The notes beneath the pieces were generated by a model, which saw only the letters and a list, made by a program, of their open reading frames with translations, had not been told where the DNA came from and searched no databases. A DNA stretch of 64,000 nucleotides. Source: Tolypeutes matacus. Lineage: Eukaryota; Chordata; Mammalia; Cingulata; Chlamyphoridae. Numbering within the stretch: position 1 is the first letter of the stretch; each line of letters begins with the position of its first letter. The stretch is taken from the NCBI GenBank assembly GCA_026826555.1, contig JAKSZT010053887.1:61714720-61778719 (forward strand). Direction: 5' to 3'. The position numbers and the translations under genes were made by a program. Below are positions 26,700 through 39,419 of the stretch, piece after piece.

Positions 26700-29600
26700 C
26701 TATGGAGAAATGTCTATTCATATCTCTTGCACTTTTTAGGTGGGTTATTTTTCTTTGTATTGTTGAGTTGTAAGATTTCTTTATATATCTTAGATATTAA
26801 ACCCTTATCAAATATTTGGTTTCCAGATATTTTCTCCCAATCTGCAGTTTGTTTTTTTTTAACGTTCATCATAAAGACCTTAGATGCATAAAGTTTTAAA
26901 TTTCGATGAAGTCCCATTTATCTGTTGTTCACATTTTTGGTTTAAGGTCTAAGAAACCATTGCCTAACACAAGGTCCTAGAGATGATTACCTCTCTGCTT
27001 TGCTATGAGTTTTATCGTTTTGGTGCTTATATTTAGGACTTTCATCCATTTTGGGTTAATTTTTGTAGTGAGGTGAGCTAGATTCCCACCTTCATTCTTT
27101 TGTTTATGGATATTCAGCTTTCCCAGCACCACTTGTTGAATGGACTATTCTTTACCCATTGACACCCTTGTCAAAAATCAAATGTACCAAGATGTAAGAG
27201 TTTGTTTCTGAACTTTCATTTTGAGTCCATTTGACTATAGTCCTGTCCTTGTTCCAGTTCTCATTACTGTAGCTTTGCAATAAGTTTAAAATCAGCAAAT
27301 GTAAGTCCTCCAACTTGTTTTTCTTTTTCAAAATTGTTTTGGCTGTTTGGGGCTCCTTACCCCTCTGTATATACTTTTCCATTTCTGCAAAGATGGCTGT
27401 TGGAATTTTTGATTGTGATTGTGTTGAACATGTAAATCACTCTGTGTAGCACTGACATCTTAATAATATTTAGTCTTCAGTACATGAATACGGACTATCC
27501 TTTCTTTTATTTCTTTTAGCAATGTTTAGTCGTTTTCCATTTATAAGTCCTATACATCCTTGGTTAAATTTATTCCTAGATATTTGATTATTTTACGTTC
27601 TATTGTAAATGGAATTTTTTCATTTCCTCTGCAGATTGTTCATTACTGGTTGTGACTGTTTGAAATTCTTTTATGAATCCCAAAAAAGGGAAAGATTATG
27701 TTTTTGAACTAATCCATTCCTGTGGGTGTGAGACCCACTTGGTTGGACTACGTCAGTGAGGCATGACTCAGGTTGAGTCTCTGCCGTCTGCTGGGTCTGA
27801 TAAAAACAGAGATACACAGGAAAAGGGAGCTCTGCCATATTTGATCCAGCCATGTAAGAGAAAAAGGAAGCTGCTATATTTGATCCTGCAATGTGAGAGA
27901 AAGGACTCCAGGTTTGTCCACAGCTGAACTCAAAGAGAGAAGCCCCAAGAGGCTCATAGTGCTGAGGCCCAGGAAGAGATGAGCCATATGCCTGATAGAT
28001 CACAACTGAACTTGGGAAGAAAGCAGAGCACCTGAGATTGAGAGAAAAGGCCTGATAAGAGACAAGCCCTATGCCTGGTTGCCCACAGCTGAGCTACAGG
28101 AGACAGTAGATTCTGGAGGAAAAGGCAGAGACCTCACAGAGATTGGTGGCCATCTTTGCCATGTGGCAAGACCCCCAAAATCAATGGCAGCTGACTGGTG
28201 AGAAAGCATCTCTGATGGTGCCTTGATTTGGACATTTCACGACCTTGGAACTGTAAGTTTTACCCTAAGTAAAATCTCCATTTTAAAAGCAAGCCTATTT
28301 CTGGTACTTTGCATCAGCAGCCCTTTGGCAAATTAAAACATTGATGTATAGAAACAAACCTGTTGTTTGCATGTTGTTATTGTACCCTACCACTTTGCTG
28401 AATTTATTAGCTCTATTAACTTTGTTGTAGATTTTTCAGGATTTTCTCTAGATAAGTTGACGTCATCTGCAAATGGGGAAAGCTTTATTTCTTCATTTAT
28501 TTTCTTGCCTAATTGCTCTGGCTAGAACGTTTAGTAAAATGTCAAATATCAGTAGTGACAGTGGGCATCCTTGTCTTGTTCCTGATCTTAGGGGGAATGC
28601 TTTCTGTCTTTCAAAATTGAGTATGATATTAGCAGTGGGTTTTTCATATATGCCCTTTATCATGTTGAGGAAGTTACCTTCTATTGCCAGTTTTCTAAAT
28701 GCTTTTATCAAGACTAGGTGTTGGATTTCATCAAATGCCTTTTCTGTATCAGTTGAGAAGATTATGTGATTTTTTCCCCCCCTTATTCTATTAATATGGT
28801 ATAGTACACTAATTGATTTTCTTACATTGAACCCACTTCCCTGGGATAAAACCCACTTGATCATAATATATAATTCTTTTAGTATGTTGATGGATTTGGT
28901 TTTCTGGTATTTTGTTGGTGATTTTTGCATCTATGTTCAAAAGTAATATTGTTCTGTAATTTTCTTTTTTTGTGTTATCTTTATTCAGCTTTCATATTAC
29001 AGTGATGTTGGCATCATAGAATGAGTTAGGAAGGGTTTCCTCCTCTTACATGTTTTGGAAGATTTTGAGCAGGAGCGGTAAAATTCACCAATGAAAAGTC
29101 CTGGGCTTGTCTTTTTTGGGAGATGTTTTATTACTGATTACATTTCTTTATATGTTATTTGCCTGTTGAGATATTCTATTTCTTATTAAGCCAGTATAGG
29201 TAATTTTCATGTTTCTAGGAATTTGTCCATTTCATCTAGCTTATCTAATTTATTGGCATATAATTGTTCATAGTATCCTCTGATAATCCTTTTTATTTCT
29301 GGGGGTTGGTACTAATGTTCCTCCTTTCATTTATGATTTTATTTAATTGCATACTCTCTCTTTTTCTCTTTGTTAGTCTTGTGAAAGTTTTGTCAGTTTT
29401 TTACTGATCTTTTCAAAGAACCAACTTTTGGATTCATTGATTCTCTCTATTGTTTTTTAATTCTTTATTTCATTTATTTCTGTTCTAACCTTTGGTTATT
29501 TCTTTTCCTTCCGTTAACTTTAGGTTTAGTTTGATCTTTTTCTAAATCCTCCAATTGTGACAGTATGTGTCTGGTATGAGATGGTTCTTCTTTTTTACTG

Positions 29601-30480
29601 TAAGCATTTAGAGCTATAAATTTTCCTCTCAGCACTGCCTCACCTGTATCATGCAAGTTTTTGTATGTTGTGTTTTCATTTTCATTTCCTTTTTGATATT
29701 ACCTAATTTCCCTTGTGATTTCTTCTTTGACCCATTGGTTGGTTGAGTGAGTTTTTTAAATTATTACGTATTTGTGAATTTTCTCATTCTACCTCTATTA
29801 TTAATTTCTAGCTTCATTCCTTTGTGGTCACAGAAGATACATTGTATTATTTAACTATTTTTCAATTTATTTAGACTTTTTTGTGACCTAATATATGGTC
29901 TATGCTGGAGAATGTTTCATGTGCACCAGAGAAGATTGTGTATTCTGCTGCTATTGGGTGTAGAATTCTGTATATATCTGTTAGGTCTAGTTGGTTTACA
30001 GTTTTCTATTTCCTTATTGAACTTTGATCTAGATGTGCTATCCATTATTGAAAGTGGTATATAGAAATCTTCTACTATTATCATAGAACTGTCTATTTCT
30101 TCCTTCAAATTTGTCAATATTTGCTATATATTTTAGAGCTCTGATGATAGGTGCATGTATATTTATAATTATTATGTCTTCTTGTTGAATTAACCCTTTT
30201 ATCAGTATATAATGACCTTCTTTGTCCCTCATAATAGTTTTTGACTTAAGGTCTATTTTATCTGATATTAGTATATTTACCCCAGCTCTCTTTTGGTTAC
30301 TATTTGCATGGTATATATTTTTTCAATCCTTTCACTTTTGACCTATTTGTGTCTTTGTATTTAATGTGTGTCTCTCATAAAGAGTATAAAGTTGTTTTTT
30401 TTTTTTTTTTTTAATCCATTCTGCTACTCTGTCTTTTTGCTGGAGAGCTTAATCCATTTACATTTAAAGTAACTACTGAT
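26700..30480 (-). pseudogene. L1 ORF2 pseudogene (endonuclease and reverse transcriptase)
   Basis: Decayed LINE-1 ORF2. The endonuclease region is visible at 30038-30232 (EGHYILIKGLIQQEDI, then NIHAPIIRALKYI). The reverse transcriptase is visible at 28493-28930 with motif [14 protein letters not shown] and the GTRQGCPLS motif. The FADD catalytic box is encoded at 28462-28473. Stops and frameshifts separate these pieces, and an LTR-like element splits the gene just after the RT core. The ORF2 C-terminal region continues to about 26700. Confidence 0.85.
27650..28342 (+). mobile_element. LTR-like insertion inside L1 ORF2, family not assigned
   Basis: The L1 consensus breaks off after CAGATTGTTCATTACTGG and resumes at GATGTATAGAAACAAACC (28342 onward), with about 690 bp inserted. 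The insert ends AAAATCTCCATTTTAAAAGC, then TATTTCTGGTACTTTGCATC, then GCAGCCCTTTGGCAAATTAAAACA. Its layout (A-rich polyadenylation zone, TCTGGTA, GCAG...TAAAACA terminus) resembles ERVL-MaLR LTRs. No second LTR or coding region is present. Boundaries are uncertain by some 20 bp and I see no clear target duplication. Confidence 0.45.
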
Positions 30481-32581
30481 AATGCAGGAGTTTTACCTGC
30501 CATCTTGCTATTTGGTCTTTGTAAATCTTACACCTTTTGTGGCCCTCAATTCTTCTGATAATTCCCACTTTCATATTTATTACATTTTTTTGTAGTATAA
30601 CATGAGTCCTTTCTCATTTCTATTGGACATATTTTTCAAATGTTTTCCTTGTGGTTACTATGGGGTTAAAATTAACATCCTAAATATACAGCAATCATAT
30701 TTGATTTGATACCAACTTGATCTCAATAGCATACGCATACACTGTTCCTACACTCCACCCACCCCCACTTTTTTGTACTTGTTGCAAATTTTATCTCCAT
30801 ATATTGTATATCCAAAACCATACAGTTATCATTCTTTTTATTCATTTGCACTGTACAAAATAAACAGTGGAGTTACATATCAAAAAATCCAATACAATAG
30901 GCTAGCATTTATAATTATCTATATGGTTACCTTTACCAGAGATCTTTATTTCTTTGTACTGTTCAATCTGCTGTCTAGTGTCCTTTCTGTTCAATCTGAA
31001 GAACTCCCACTAAAATTGCTGGAAAGGCATGCTTAGTGGGAATGAAATCCCTCTGCTTTTGTTTATCTGGGAATGTCATAATTTCCCCCTCATTTCTGAA
31101 AAACAGTTTCATCATAAGTACAGTTTTGGGCTGGCAATTGTTTTCTTTCAGCACTCTAAATATTTTTTATCTCAGTGCCTTCATGCCTGCATGGTTTCTA
31201 ATGAGAAATTGGCATCTGATCTTACTGGGGCTCCCTTGTATGCAAAACTTTGCTTTTCTCTGACAGCTTTCAGAAATCTCTCTTAGTTATTGTATTTGAC
31301 AGTTTTACTAGTATGAGTCTTGGTGTGAGTCTCTTCAAGCTTATCTTCTTTGGAGTTCATTGGACTTCTTGAATGTGTATATTCATGTCTTTCATTTAAT
31401 TTGGGGACTTTTCTGCCATTATACCTATGAATAATACTTCTACCTCTTTCTTTCTTTCTTCTCCCTATGAAACTCCCACGATGCAAATATTGGTAGGCTT
31501 GATGGTGTTCCACCATTCTCTTAGGCTGTGTTTACTTTTTTTCATTATTTTTCTTTCTGTTCTCAGCCTGAATCATTTCAATTAGCTTGTCTCTGAGAGC
31601 ATTGATTCTTTCTTCTGCCAGCGCCAATCTGCTGTTGAAACCCTCCTGGGAATATTTCATTTCAGTGACTGTGATTTCAATTCCAGTGTTACTGTTTCGT
31701 TCCTTTGTAAAATTTCTATCAATTTATCTAGAGTCTCATATAACTCACACATCATTTTTCTGATATTCCTTAGTTCTTCATGTGTTCCTTTATTTCCTTG
31801 AGCATATTGAGCATCATTTTTGTTTAAATCTTTGTCTGGTACATCCAAAGTCTGGTATTCTTTATTGATGGTTTCTGAATTTTTATCTTGTTCCTTTGGA
31901 TGGACCATCATTTTCTGTTTCTTTTTTAGTCTTGTAATATTTCATTGCATACTATACATTTTAATACTTTAAAGTGTTAACTGTGGGATTTTGTCCCTGA
32001 GCTATCTTTTCCTTAAGTTTGTATCCAACTAGTGATATGACAGATATTTCCTTGAGTGTCAGGAGCTAACAAAAATAACCAAATCAATAACCATGGGAAA
32101 AACACTTTCACAGCCTTTGAACATTAATTCTGTATTGACTGATGCTCTCTTTCAGCATTTAGTCCTCCTATCCAGAAAATCAGCCCAAGGCAAATGTGAA
32201 GAGCAGGGTCCTCTCTATCTTTTCTGAGTTTGCACCTTGTCCTGGGTTTGTGCTTGTTCATAGCCTTAGAAATTTCCCCATTTACAGGATTTTGAATGCA
32301 CCCTCTACTCACTAAGAAATAGAACCCCTCTTCTGGGTGCTCTGTTATATGTCTTAAATCTGGAAACCCTTTGCCCCAGCCTGTTTTGACTTAATTGTTT
32401 TTTGCATTGCTTAGTTGTCTACAAGATGCTTCTGACTGCAGGGCAAGTTTGGAAGGGCCAACTAGATGGGTTTCCTGGTTCAGTCTTTCACACTACCACC
32501 TGAAAAATTGACACTGTCATAAATTACCCCAAATGCACATAGGGGTTATTCTACTCCCTATGGAAAAGGGACAGGGACCCA

Positions 32582-33074
32582 TGTGATGGTTAAGTTCATG
32601 TATCATCTTGGCATGGTTATGGTGTCCAGTTGTCTGGTCAAATAAGCACTGACCTGATTGTTATTGTCAGGATATTATGTGGATTTAAATAATCAGTAAG
32701 TTTATTGTATCTATGGCTGACTACATCACTATAACCTACAGAGGCGATTGCCTTTAACAATGGCATTCAATCAATTGAAGGCCTGAAAAGGAAAAATGAT
32801 GATTTCCACAGTCAGAAGAGAGAATTTCCATCTCTATTTTGGCCAGTGGAGTCTTCACTGGAGTTCCTACATTGCAGTCTGCCTTATAGAATTTGGACTT
32901 GTCCATCTCCACATTCACATGGAACAATTCTTATAAAATCTCATAATATTTGCATTATATATAATATAGAATATTATCTCATAATATTTGAATTATATAT
33001 TTATATATAATATAGAATTATATATATATATAATCCTGCTGGTGCTGTTTTTCTAGAAAACCCTGACAAATGCA
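32582..33074 (+). repeat. 5' LTR of the ERV-L (MLT2-like)
   Basis: It starts TGTGATGGTTAAGTTCATGT and ends TCTAGAAAACCCTGACAAATGCA, the ends typical of MLT2 LTRs of ERV-L. It contains an internal AT-rich duplication (32938-33030) with repeated TCTCATAATATTTG. Confidence 0.8.
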
Positions 33075-34379
33075 GCTATAAAGCTTGGTATGGGGAGTGG
33101 TTCTTGAGAGACCGAATATTAAGGGTGAGATTTCTGAATTGGTTTTGGGGTTTTGGGAATTGGTTCCCTAATCTGATTAGAGTCAAAGGGTGATGACTCT
33201 ATTTCCAACAAACAAGATGGCACTGATAGTCCATGGTGTGAGCTGGTATAAAGATATGCAAATTATTACCGCTGGATAAGATGGATACCCAAATGTTTAT
33301 AAGAGACAAAACTCCAGGTGGGATTGTTTTTGACACATTAACAGAGTTTTGTGGAATTAAAAGGTATAATGATTTTGGCTGGTTTTTCCTAAATATATTG
33401 GATACAGATGTAAAAGAAAGGCATGAGCTCAAGTCTTCAAATTACCAACTTCAGAAATGGCATGAAGAACACAAATTTCTGGGTGTGCCATGAAAAATCT
33501 TATTTTGTGTAGACTTGAGATTTTGGAAAACCAGACCCAGAGTCTCATTGTTTGAGTGGCTGAATTACAATGTAATTATGCATTCCTTAACTGGGGAAAT
33601 AGCCACAGAATGGGTTCAGAGGCCCATCCCCTGAGATGGACCTGAGCTAAAACTCCCTTAGTCACCTCACCTCCGTAAGTCCATACCCTGACTTGTGGAT
33701 CATGGTGATGATTTGGAGTTCCTGGAATTAAGGTCACTTCTAAGCCAGTGTCTAATAATCCTGAAATGTCTGATCATTTCCTTTCCCCAGTGCACAGTTA
33801 TCCAGATAAAAAAAACCATAGGTCTATTTGAGAAAAGTCAGGAGGAAGATTAAGAGTATACATTTTTGGCAATGTAACAGGGTCATTCCCAAGGGGACAC
33901 AGCCTTCTCTTTATTCTTGCTGCAGATAAGTACTCTCCATCTGAGAAACAGCTTTTGGCCTGCTACTGGACCTTAGTAGAGACTTATCATTTAACCATGA
34001 CCACCATGTTACCATGAGACCTGAATTGCCTATCATGAACTGAGGGTTGTCTGACCCAGCAAGCCATAAAGTTGGGTGTGTACTACACCAGTCCATCATA
34101 AAATGGAAGTGGTATATATGAGATATGGCTCAAGGATGTCTGAAGGCACAAGTAAGTTACATGAAGAAGTGGCCTAAATGCCCATGGTCACTCCTGTCAC
34201 ATAACCTTCTTTTTCCTAGGCCACAGCTATCACCTCTTAGGGATTTCCTTATGATCAATTAAATGAAGAAGAGACAGCTTGGGCCTGGTTTACAGATGAT
34301 TCTGCATAATATATAGGTAACACCTGAAAGTGGACAGCTGCAGCACTACAGTCCCTTTCTGGGACATTCCTGAAAGACA

Positions 34380-35380
34380 GTGGTGAAGGGAAATACTCCC
34401 TGTAGGTGGAAGTTCAAGCAGTATACCTGGTTGCTCGTTTTAAGGGGAAATGGCCAGAGGTGCATTTGTATTCTGATTCATGGGCTGTTGCCAATGGGTC
34501 TGCTGAATGGTCAGGGACTCAATGAATATGATTGGAAGATTGGTGACAAAGAGGTCTGGGGAAGAGATATGTGGATAGAGCTTTCTGAGTGGGCAAAAAA
34601 CATGAAGATATTTGTCTCAAGTGATTGCTTACCAGAGGGTGACTTCAACAGAGGAAGATTTTAATAATCAAGTGGATACGATGACCCATTCTGTGGATAC
34701 CAGTCTGCCTCTTCCTGCAGCTACTCCTGTCATTGCCTAATGGGCACATGAAAAAAGTGGCCATGGCAGTAGTGATGGAGGTTATACATGGGCTTAGCAA
34801 CATGGACTTCCCCTCAACAAGGCCAACCTGGCTACAACCACTGCTGAGTGCCCAATCTGCCAGCAGTGACCCACAGCCAGTCCCCATTATGGCATCATTC
34901 CCCAAGGTGATCAGCCTGCTACCTGATGGACCACTTCCATCATGCAAGGGGCAGCAATTTATTTTAACTGAAATAGACACATGCTCCAGATATAGGTTTA
35001 CTTTCTCTGCTTGCAATGTGTCTATCAAAATTACCATCTGTGGACTTACGGAATGCCTTTTGTAGCATCATGCTGTTCTACGTAGCATTCCTTCTGATCA
35101 AGGAACCCACTTCACCACAAATGAAGTGTGGGAATGGCACATGGTCATGAAATTCACTGGTCTTACCATGTTCCCCATCATGCTGAAGCATCTGGATTAA
35201 TAGAATGGTGGAATGGCCTTTTGAAGACACAATTATGGTGCCAACTGGGTGGAAATAACTTGCAGGGACAATGTTCTCCAAGAAGCTGTATATGCTCTAA
35301 ATCAGCATAAATCACTCTGGTGCTGCTTCTCCCTTAGCCAGGATTCAAGGGCCCAGGAATCAAGGAGTAGAAATAGGTGT
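34380..35380 (+). pseudogene. ERV-L pol remnant (RNase H and integrase)
   Basis: Broken pol sequence. The frame at 34380-34664 corresponds to the RNase H-like end, and 34700-35340 to the integrase. A CxxC of the integrase zinc-binding region is encoded at 34849-34860, immediately followed by a stop (34867-34869). Several further stops and frameshifts are present. The antisense frame at 34645-35037 is a shadow. Confidence 0.7.
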
Positions 35381-36258
35381 GGCACCATGCACTATTACCC
35401 CTAGTGATCCACTAGGAAAATATTTTACTCATGTCCCTGCAACCTTAAGCACTGCTGGTCTCCTAGTCTTAGTTCCAAAAGGAGGAGTACTTCCATAAGG
35501 ATATATAACCATGAGTCAACCAAACTAGAAGTTAAGACTACCACCTGTGTGCCTCTGAATCAACAGGCAAAGAAAGGAATTCCTTTACTGGCTAGAGTGA
35601 TTGATACAGACTATCAAGGGGAAATAGGACTGCAACTATACAATGGAAGTAAAGAAGAGTTTGCCTGGAATACAGGAGATCCCCTAGGGCATCTCTTAAT
35701 ACCTTGCTCACTGATTTGAAGTCAATGGAAAACTGCAAAAAGCCAATCTAGGCAGGATTACCAGTGGCCCAGAAATTTAAGGACTGAAGATTTGTGTCAC
35801 CCCACCAGGCAAAGAACCGTGGCCAGCTGAGGTGCTTGCTGAGGGTAAAGGTAATTTGGTATGTGTAGTGGAAAAGGTAGTTGTAAATATGAGCTACAAC
35901 CACATGATCAGTTACAGAAACAAGAACTCTAATGGGTCTGAATATTTCTTTCTTGTTTTATTGTATGTTTATATATGTATATAAAGAGAATGTCTTTGTT
36001 TTCTTCCCTATCTTATTCCCTTATCATATGATATAAGTTGTATTAACTTTACATTGTAGTATTTAAGCTATAGGATATTAAGTTTGAGAGTGAATATTGC
36101 CCCAGAATTTGCAGCCTATTCTGGGGAAAATCAGTACATTTCCATTTGTACTTAGGACAGTTGAGTATTATTAGGCAAAAATATTACTGTGTTTTTATTT
36201 AGAGATTAAGTATAATTTAAAGAGATGCATATGTGTGCCAAGTTGATAAGGAGTGGAC

Positions 36259-36541
36259 TATGATAGTCAGGTTCATGTGTCAATCTGCAAGGATATGGTG
36301 TCTACTTGTCTGGTCAAGCAAGCACTAGCCTGATTGCTGTTGTGAGAATATTTTGCCTATCTCCACAGTTGTGCTAGGGAATTTTTGTAAAAATCTCATA
36401 ATATTTACATTATATGTATTATATATTTCTTTACATTATATAAGTGTATATATATAATATATATAAATGTGTGTGTGTGTGTGTGTGTGTGTGTACACAC
36501 TGTTGGTTCTGTTTCCCTAGAGAACCCTGATAGGTGTGACA
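36259..36541 (+). repeat. 3' LTR of the ERV-L (MLT2-like, shortened)
   Basis: The start TATGATAGTCAGGTTCATGT and the end CCCTAGAGAACCCTGATAGG parallel the 5' LTR. It lacks about 200 bp of the middle and contains a (TG)n run at 36469-36494. Confidence 0.75.
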
Positions 36542-36802
36542 ATGTTCACTGTCCAGGTCTGTACTGTGCCAGAGAGGGAGTGGGGGAAGGGTGAGCAAGA
36601 GTGCCAAGAGCTTCTCTTATTGTTTTTAAACCTGTGTTTTCTTGATATAGCCCTCATCCCTTTACAACTATTTAGCTATTTTCCAGAGTTCTGAGGAAGG
36701 AGACTCAGCCAGTTTTTACTAGTTGTTCACAGGTTCTGGGGAAATAGCCCCTGGAATATCTTATGTTGCCATCTTGGTTGAGTGGAAGTTTCTCTCTGGG
36801 AT

Positions 36803-37290
36803 TATTTTTATTTTATTTTGATCCATATGAAGTTAATTTTGTTGTAAGGTATAAGGTAGAGATTCTATTTAGTTTCTCCAACATCATTCAGTAATAATTG
36901 ATCTTTTCAGCACTGATTTGAAATGCCACCTCTTCACCTATTAGATATATGCATGAATTTTCATTTATTTAGTTACTTTCATACCTTTCCATCAATCTAT
37001 CTGCATACTGATGAATCAATAACAAGCTATTATAATTGATATAGCACTGTAGGTTGGCCTACAATTACAGGGCCATTTTTCACAGAAATTATAGGGTCAA
37101 TGATTCCACCATCACCCTTCCCACCCCCCAGAATTGTTCAGTGCATTGCCTCCACAATTACCAGGACAATCGCCTCTCATTATTTTACTGTTCCAGAAAT
37201 TTCCTGGCCATTATTGCTGGTTTACTTTTTTAAATGAATTTTATAATCAACTTGTGTAGTTTCAAAAATTCTTGTTGGCTTATTTTTTTT
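36803..37290 (-). repeat. Older L1, higher-coordinate (ORF2) part
   Basis: Reverse L1 ORF2 C-terminal sequence ('GATCCATATGAAGTTAATTTTGTTGTAAGGTATAAGGTAGAG', 'CACTGATTTGAAATGCCACC'). It is read as the continuation of 24695-25663 across the inserted L1. Confidence 0.7.
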
Positions 37291-37319
37291 ATTGAGATGC
37301 ATTAAATTCACAATTTAAT

Positions 37320-38140
37320 TTAGGGATAATTAACACCTACCTCACACCATATCAAACCATAAAATAGATTCCAGGTTAATTGCATATTTAAATGTAAAAG
37401 CTAAACAACAAAGATTTGAGATAACATGTAGTTAAGGTAGCTTCATGATTTTAGTGTAGAAATATTTTTTAATGGAATGCAAAAGTTATATCCAAAAAGA
37501 TAATTGGTTAGAACATTTTGTGTTCGAATTTATAATAAACTCCTACTAATCAAAGAATAAAATAGACAACCTCAATAGAAAAATGGACAAGAGATTAAAC
37601 AGTCACTTCACAAAAGAGGATATCTTAATATTCTACTACACTTGAATTTTCAATCCCTACTGAATGTCAATTTCAATCTCAATCAGATACCCCCTCACAA
37701 AAAGAGATTTACTAAAATTAAAAGAAAAACCTGATAATACCAAATGTTGGTAAGATATGGAACAATGGTTACTCTTACACTTTGCTGGTGACAGCATAAA
37801 TTGGTACAATTACTTTGGAAAATTACTTAACCATTACCTGTTATAAGTGAATATACATTATACCATATCACCCAGCTATTCAACAGAAATGTATACATAT
37901 ATGCACCATAATTCACATACTAAGGTGTTTGCAGTGGTATTATTCATAGTAGCCCCAAATTGTAAACAATCTAAATATCCATCAACAATAGAATGGGAAA
38001 ATATACTAATGATTGCATTATTTGTATACAACAAAATATAATATAGCATTAAAAATTAATGACGGCAGCTACATGCAACAGCATGGATAGATTTTACAAG
38101 CACAATGTTAAGCGAAAGAAGCTTTTATACACACACACAC
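37320..38140 (+). repeat. L1 ORF2 C-terminus and 3' part
   Basis: Forward L1 with 'ATAGATTCCAGGTTAATTGCATATTTAAATG', ACCTCAATAGAAAAATGGAC, CACTTCACAAAAGAGGATAT and 'AATATCCATCAACAATAGAATGGG'. It has internal deletions. It ends in an (AC)n run at 38131-38144. Confidence 0.8.
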
Positions 38141-38144
38141 ACAT

Positions 38145-39338
38145 GCGTTTACATTAAATCTGCTCATTATTTAATTATTATCAAACTTTAAGAAGTCGGA
38201 TTGTTTTTTATATCTTGTAATATATTTGTAAAAAATCCATTGGTCTGCCTCATCTTCTTTTCCCATTTCTCATATATAAACAATTTCAAGCCTTGTAGCT
38301 GCTTAAATACTCGTTTTAAAACAACATTCTTCTATTACCAGTTATAAATTGGTTTGTTTTAGATACTATCTTCAGACTTCCTGTTATAAAAAAAAATAAG
38401 AATTAACTCTACTATTTATTAATCTTTGAATCATTCAACTATTGTCTGTGCTTTGGCAATTCTCCACACAACGTTGTTGTGCGAACTCAACCCATTGTTT
38501 TCCAAAGCACTGCCCTCTAAAATGTTCCTCAGAATTTTGGTTGACAGCATCATCTAATAAAGACATTACTTCTACTGCATATGTCAAATGGAATCTTTCA
38601 CCAAAGGCTGACAGTTTTTCCTCACTAAGTTTTCTTGCATCTCTTCAAGTGCCTTCATTGTCCTTTTATTCTCATTTATTCAACATTATTGTTGTCCTCA
38701 TCATCTCTTACCTGGGGGTGATAGAGTAGACTTCTGCTTGATTTCTTCGGTTTCCATCTATTCATACTTCTACCAGTTCATCACACCATCAGTAGATTTA
38801 TCTTTTTAATCAAAGGTCTAGTTTTATCATGCCCCTTGTAAAACCATTTCAGTAGTATATTATAGACTTTTATAATTCTGTGCTATGGAAATGATGCGAT
38901 AACATGGAAAAATGCTTATGAAATCATGTTAAAGGAAACTATTGAAATCTAAACGGTATTTAATCTATAATTAAAACTTTGTAAAAGTTAGCATATACAT
39001 TGGAAGCAAATATATCAAAATCCTAATTGTATATATATGCGGTATCGTGGACTTTTTAGTCCTCCAGTACACACATGGAAAAACCTGTGAAACTTGTTGA
39101 CTACTATGAAACTGTACATGTACTGAATTACACAAGTCATTCTACACGAGAAAGTCTCATGATGCTTCACACCAATAAAATGAACCTTAAAGAATGATGT
39201 TTAGTGAGGTAGATAATGGATGGAAGAAAATTTGGGCAAAAGAAGCACGTGTAAAAGCGAGAGCATGAGAGAGAATGCTGGGTTCAGCGAAAAGCAGAAG
39301 ACTCAGTTTGGAGAGAGTGCTGGATGGATACAGGGAGG
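38145..39338. other. Intergenic, nothing recognised
   Basis: AT-rich sequence without a recognisable element or convincing frame. The 95-codon frame at 38442-38729 has no familiar domain or flanking splice pattern. Confidence 0.5.
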
Positions 39339-39415
39339 TGCATTAGTCAGGGTTCTCTAGATACAGTACTCATAATACATGTATTTGTGTGTGTGTGTAT
39401 ATATATATATTTATT
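39339..39415 (-). repeat. MLT2-like LTR end fragment
   Basis: It starts TGCATTAGTCAGGGTTCTCT, the complement of the MLT2 LTR terminus, followed by (TG)n/(TA)n. The rest of the LTR is missing, replaced by L1 3' sequence. Confidence 0.65.
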
Positions 39416-39419
39416 CGAA

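Larger units (their letters stand above)
32582..36541 (+). mobile_element. ERV-L provirus, internally deleted
   Basis: Endogenous retrovirus of the ERV-L class (class III) inserted in the L1 5' region. Two related LTRs in direct orientation bound about 3.2 kb of internal sequence, far shorter than a complete ERV-L. The remaining internal part shows a RNase H-like frame and an integrase region, both with stops. No env is seen, as usual for ERV-L. It is old and non-functional. Confidence 0.8.
25681..36784 (-). mobile_element. Near full-length L1, minus strand, interrupted by two later elements
   Basis: Reading the minus strand, the order is 5' UTR-like sequence (36784 down to 36542 and 32581 to about 32000), an ORF1-side region with coiled-coil-like frames (31911-31283), ORF2 and a 3' UTR near 25700-26200. 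The 5' end on the minus strand carries CAACCAAGATGGCAACATAA, the YY1-like motif typical of L1 starts. Subtracting the ERV-L (32582-36541) and the LTR-like insert (27650-28342) leaves about 6.4 kb, which is full-length L1 size. All frames are broken, so it is old and dead. Confidence 0.75.

Noticed and set aside
28473..28769. Forward 98-codon frame
   Set aside because: Antisense shadow of the L1 reverse transcriptase region on the minus strand.
34645..35065. 130- and 110-codon overlapping frames as host genes
   Set aside because: One is antisense and the other is a broken part of the ERV-L integrase region.
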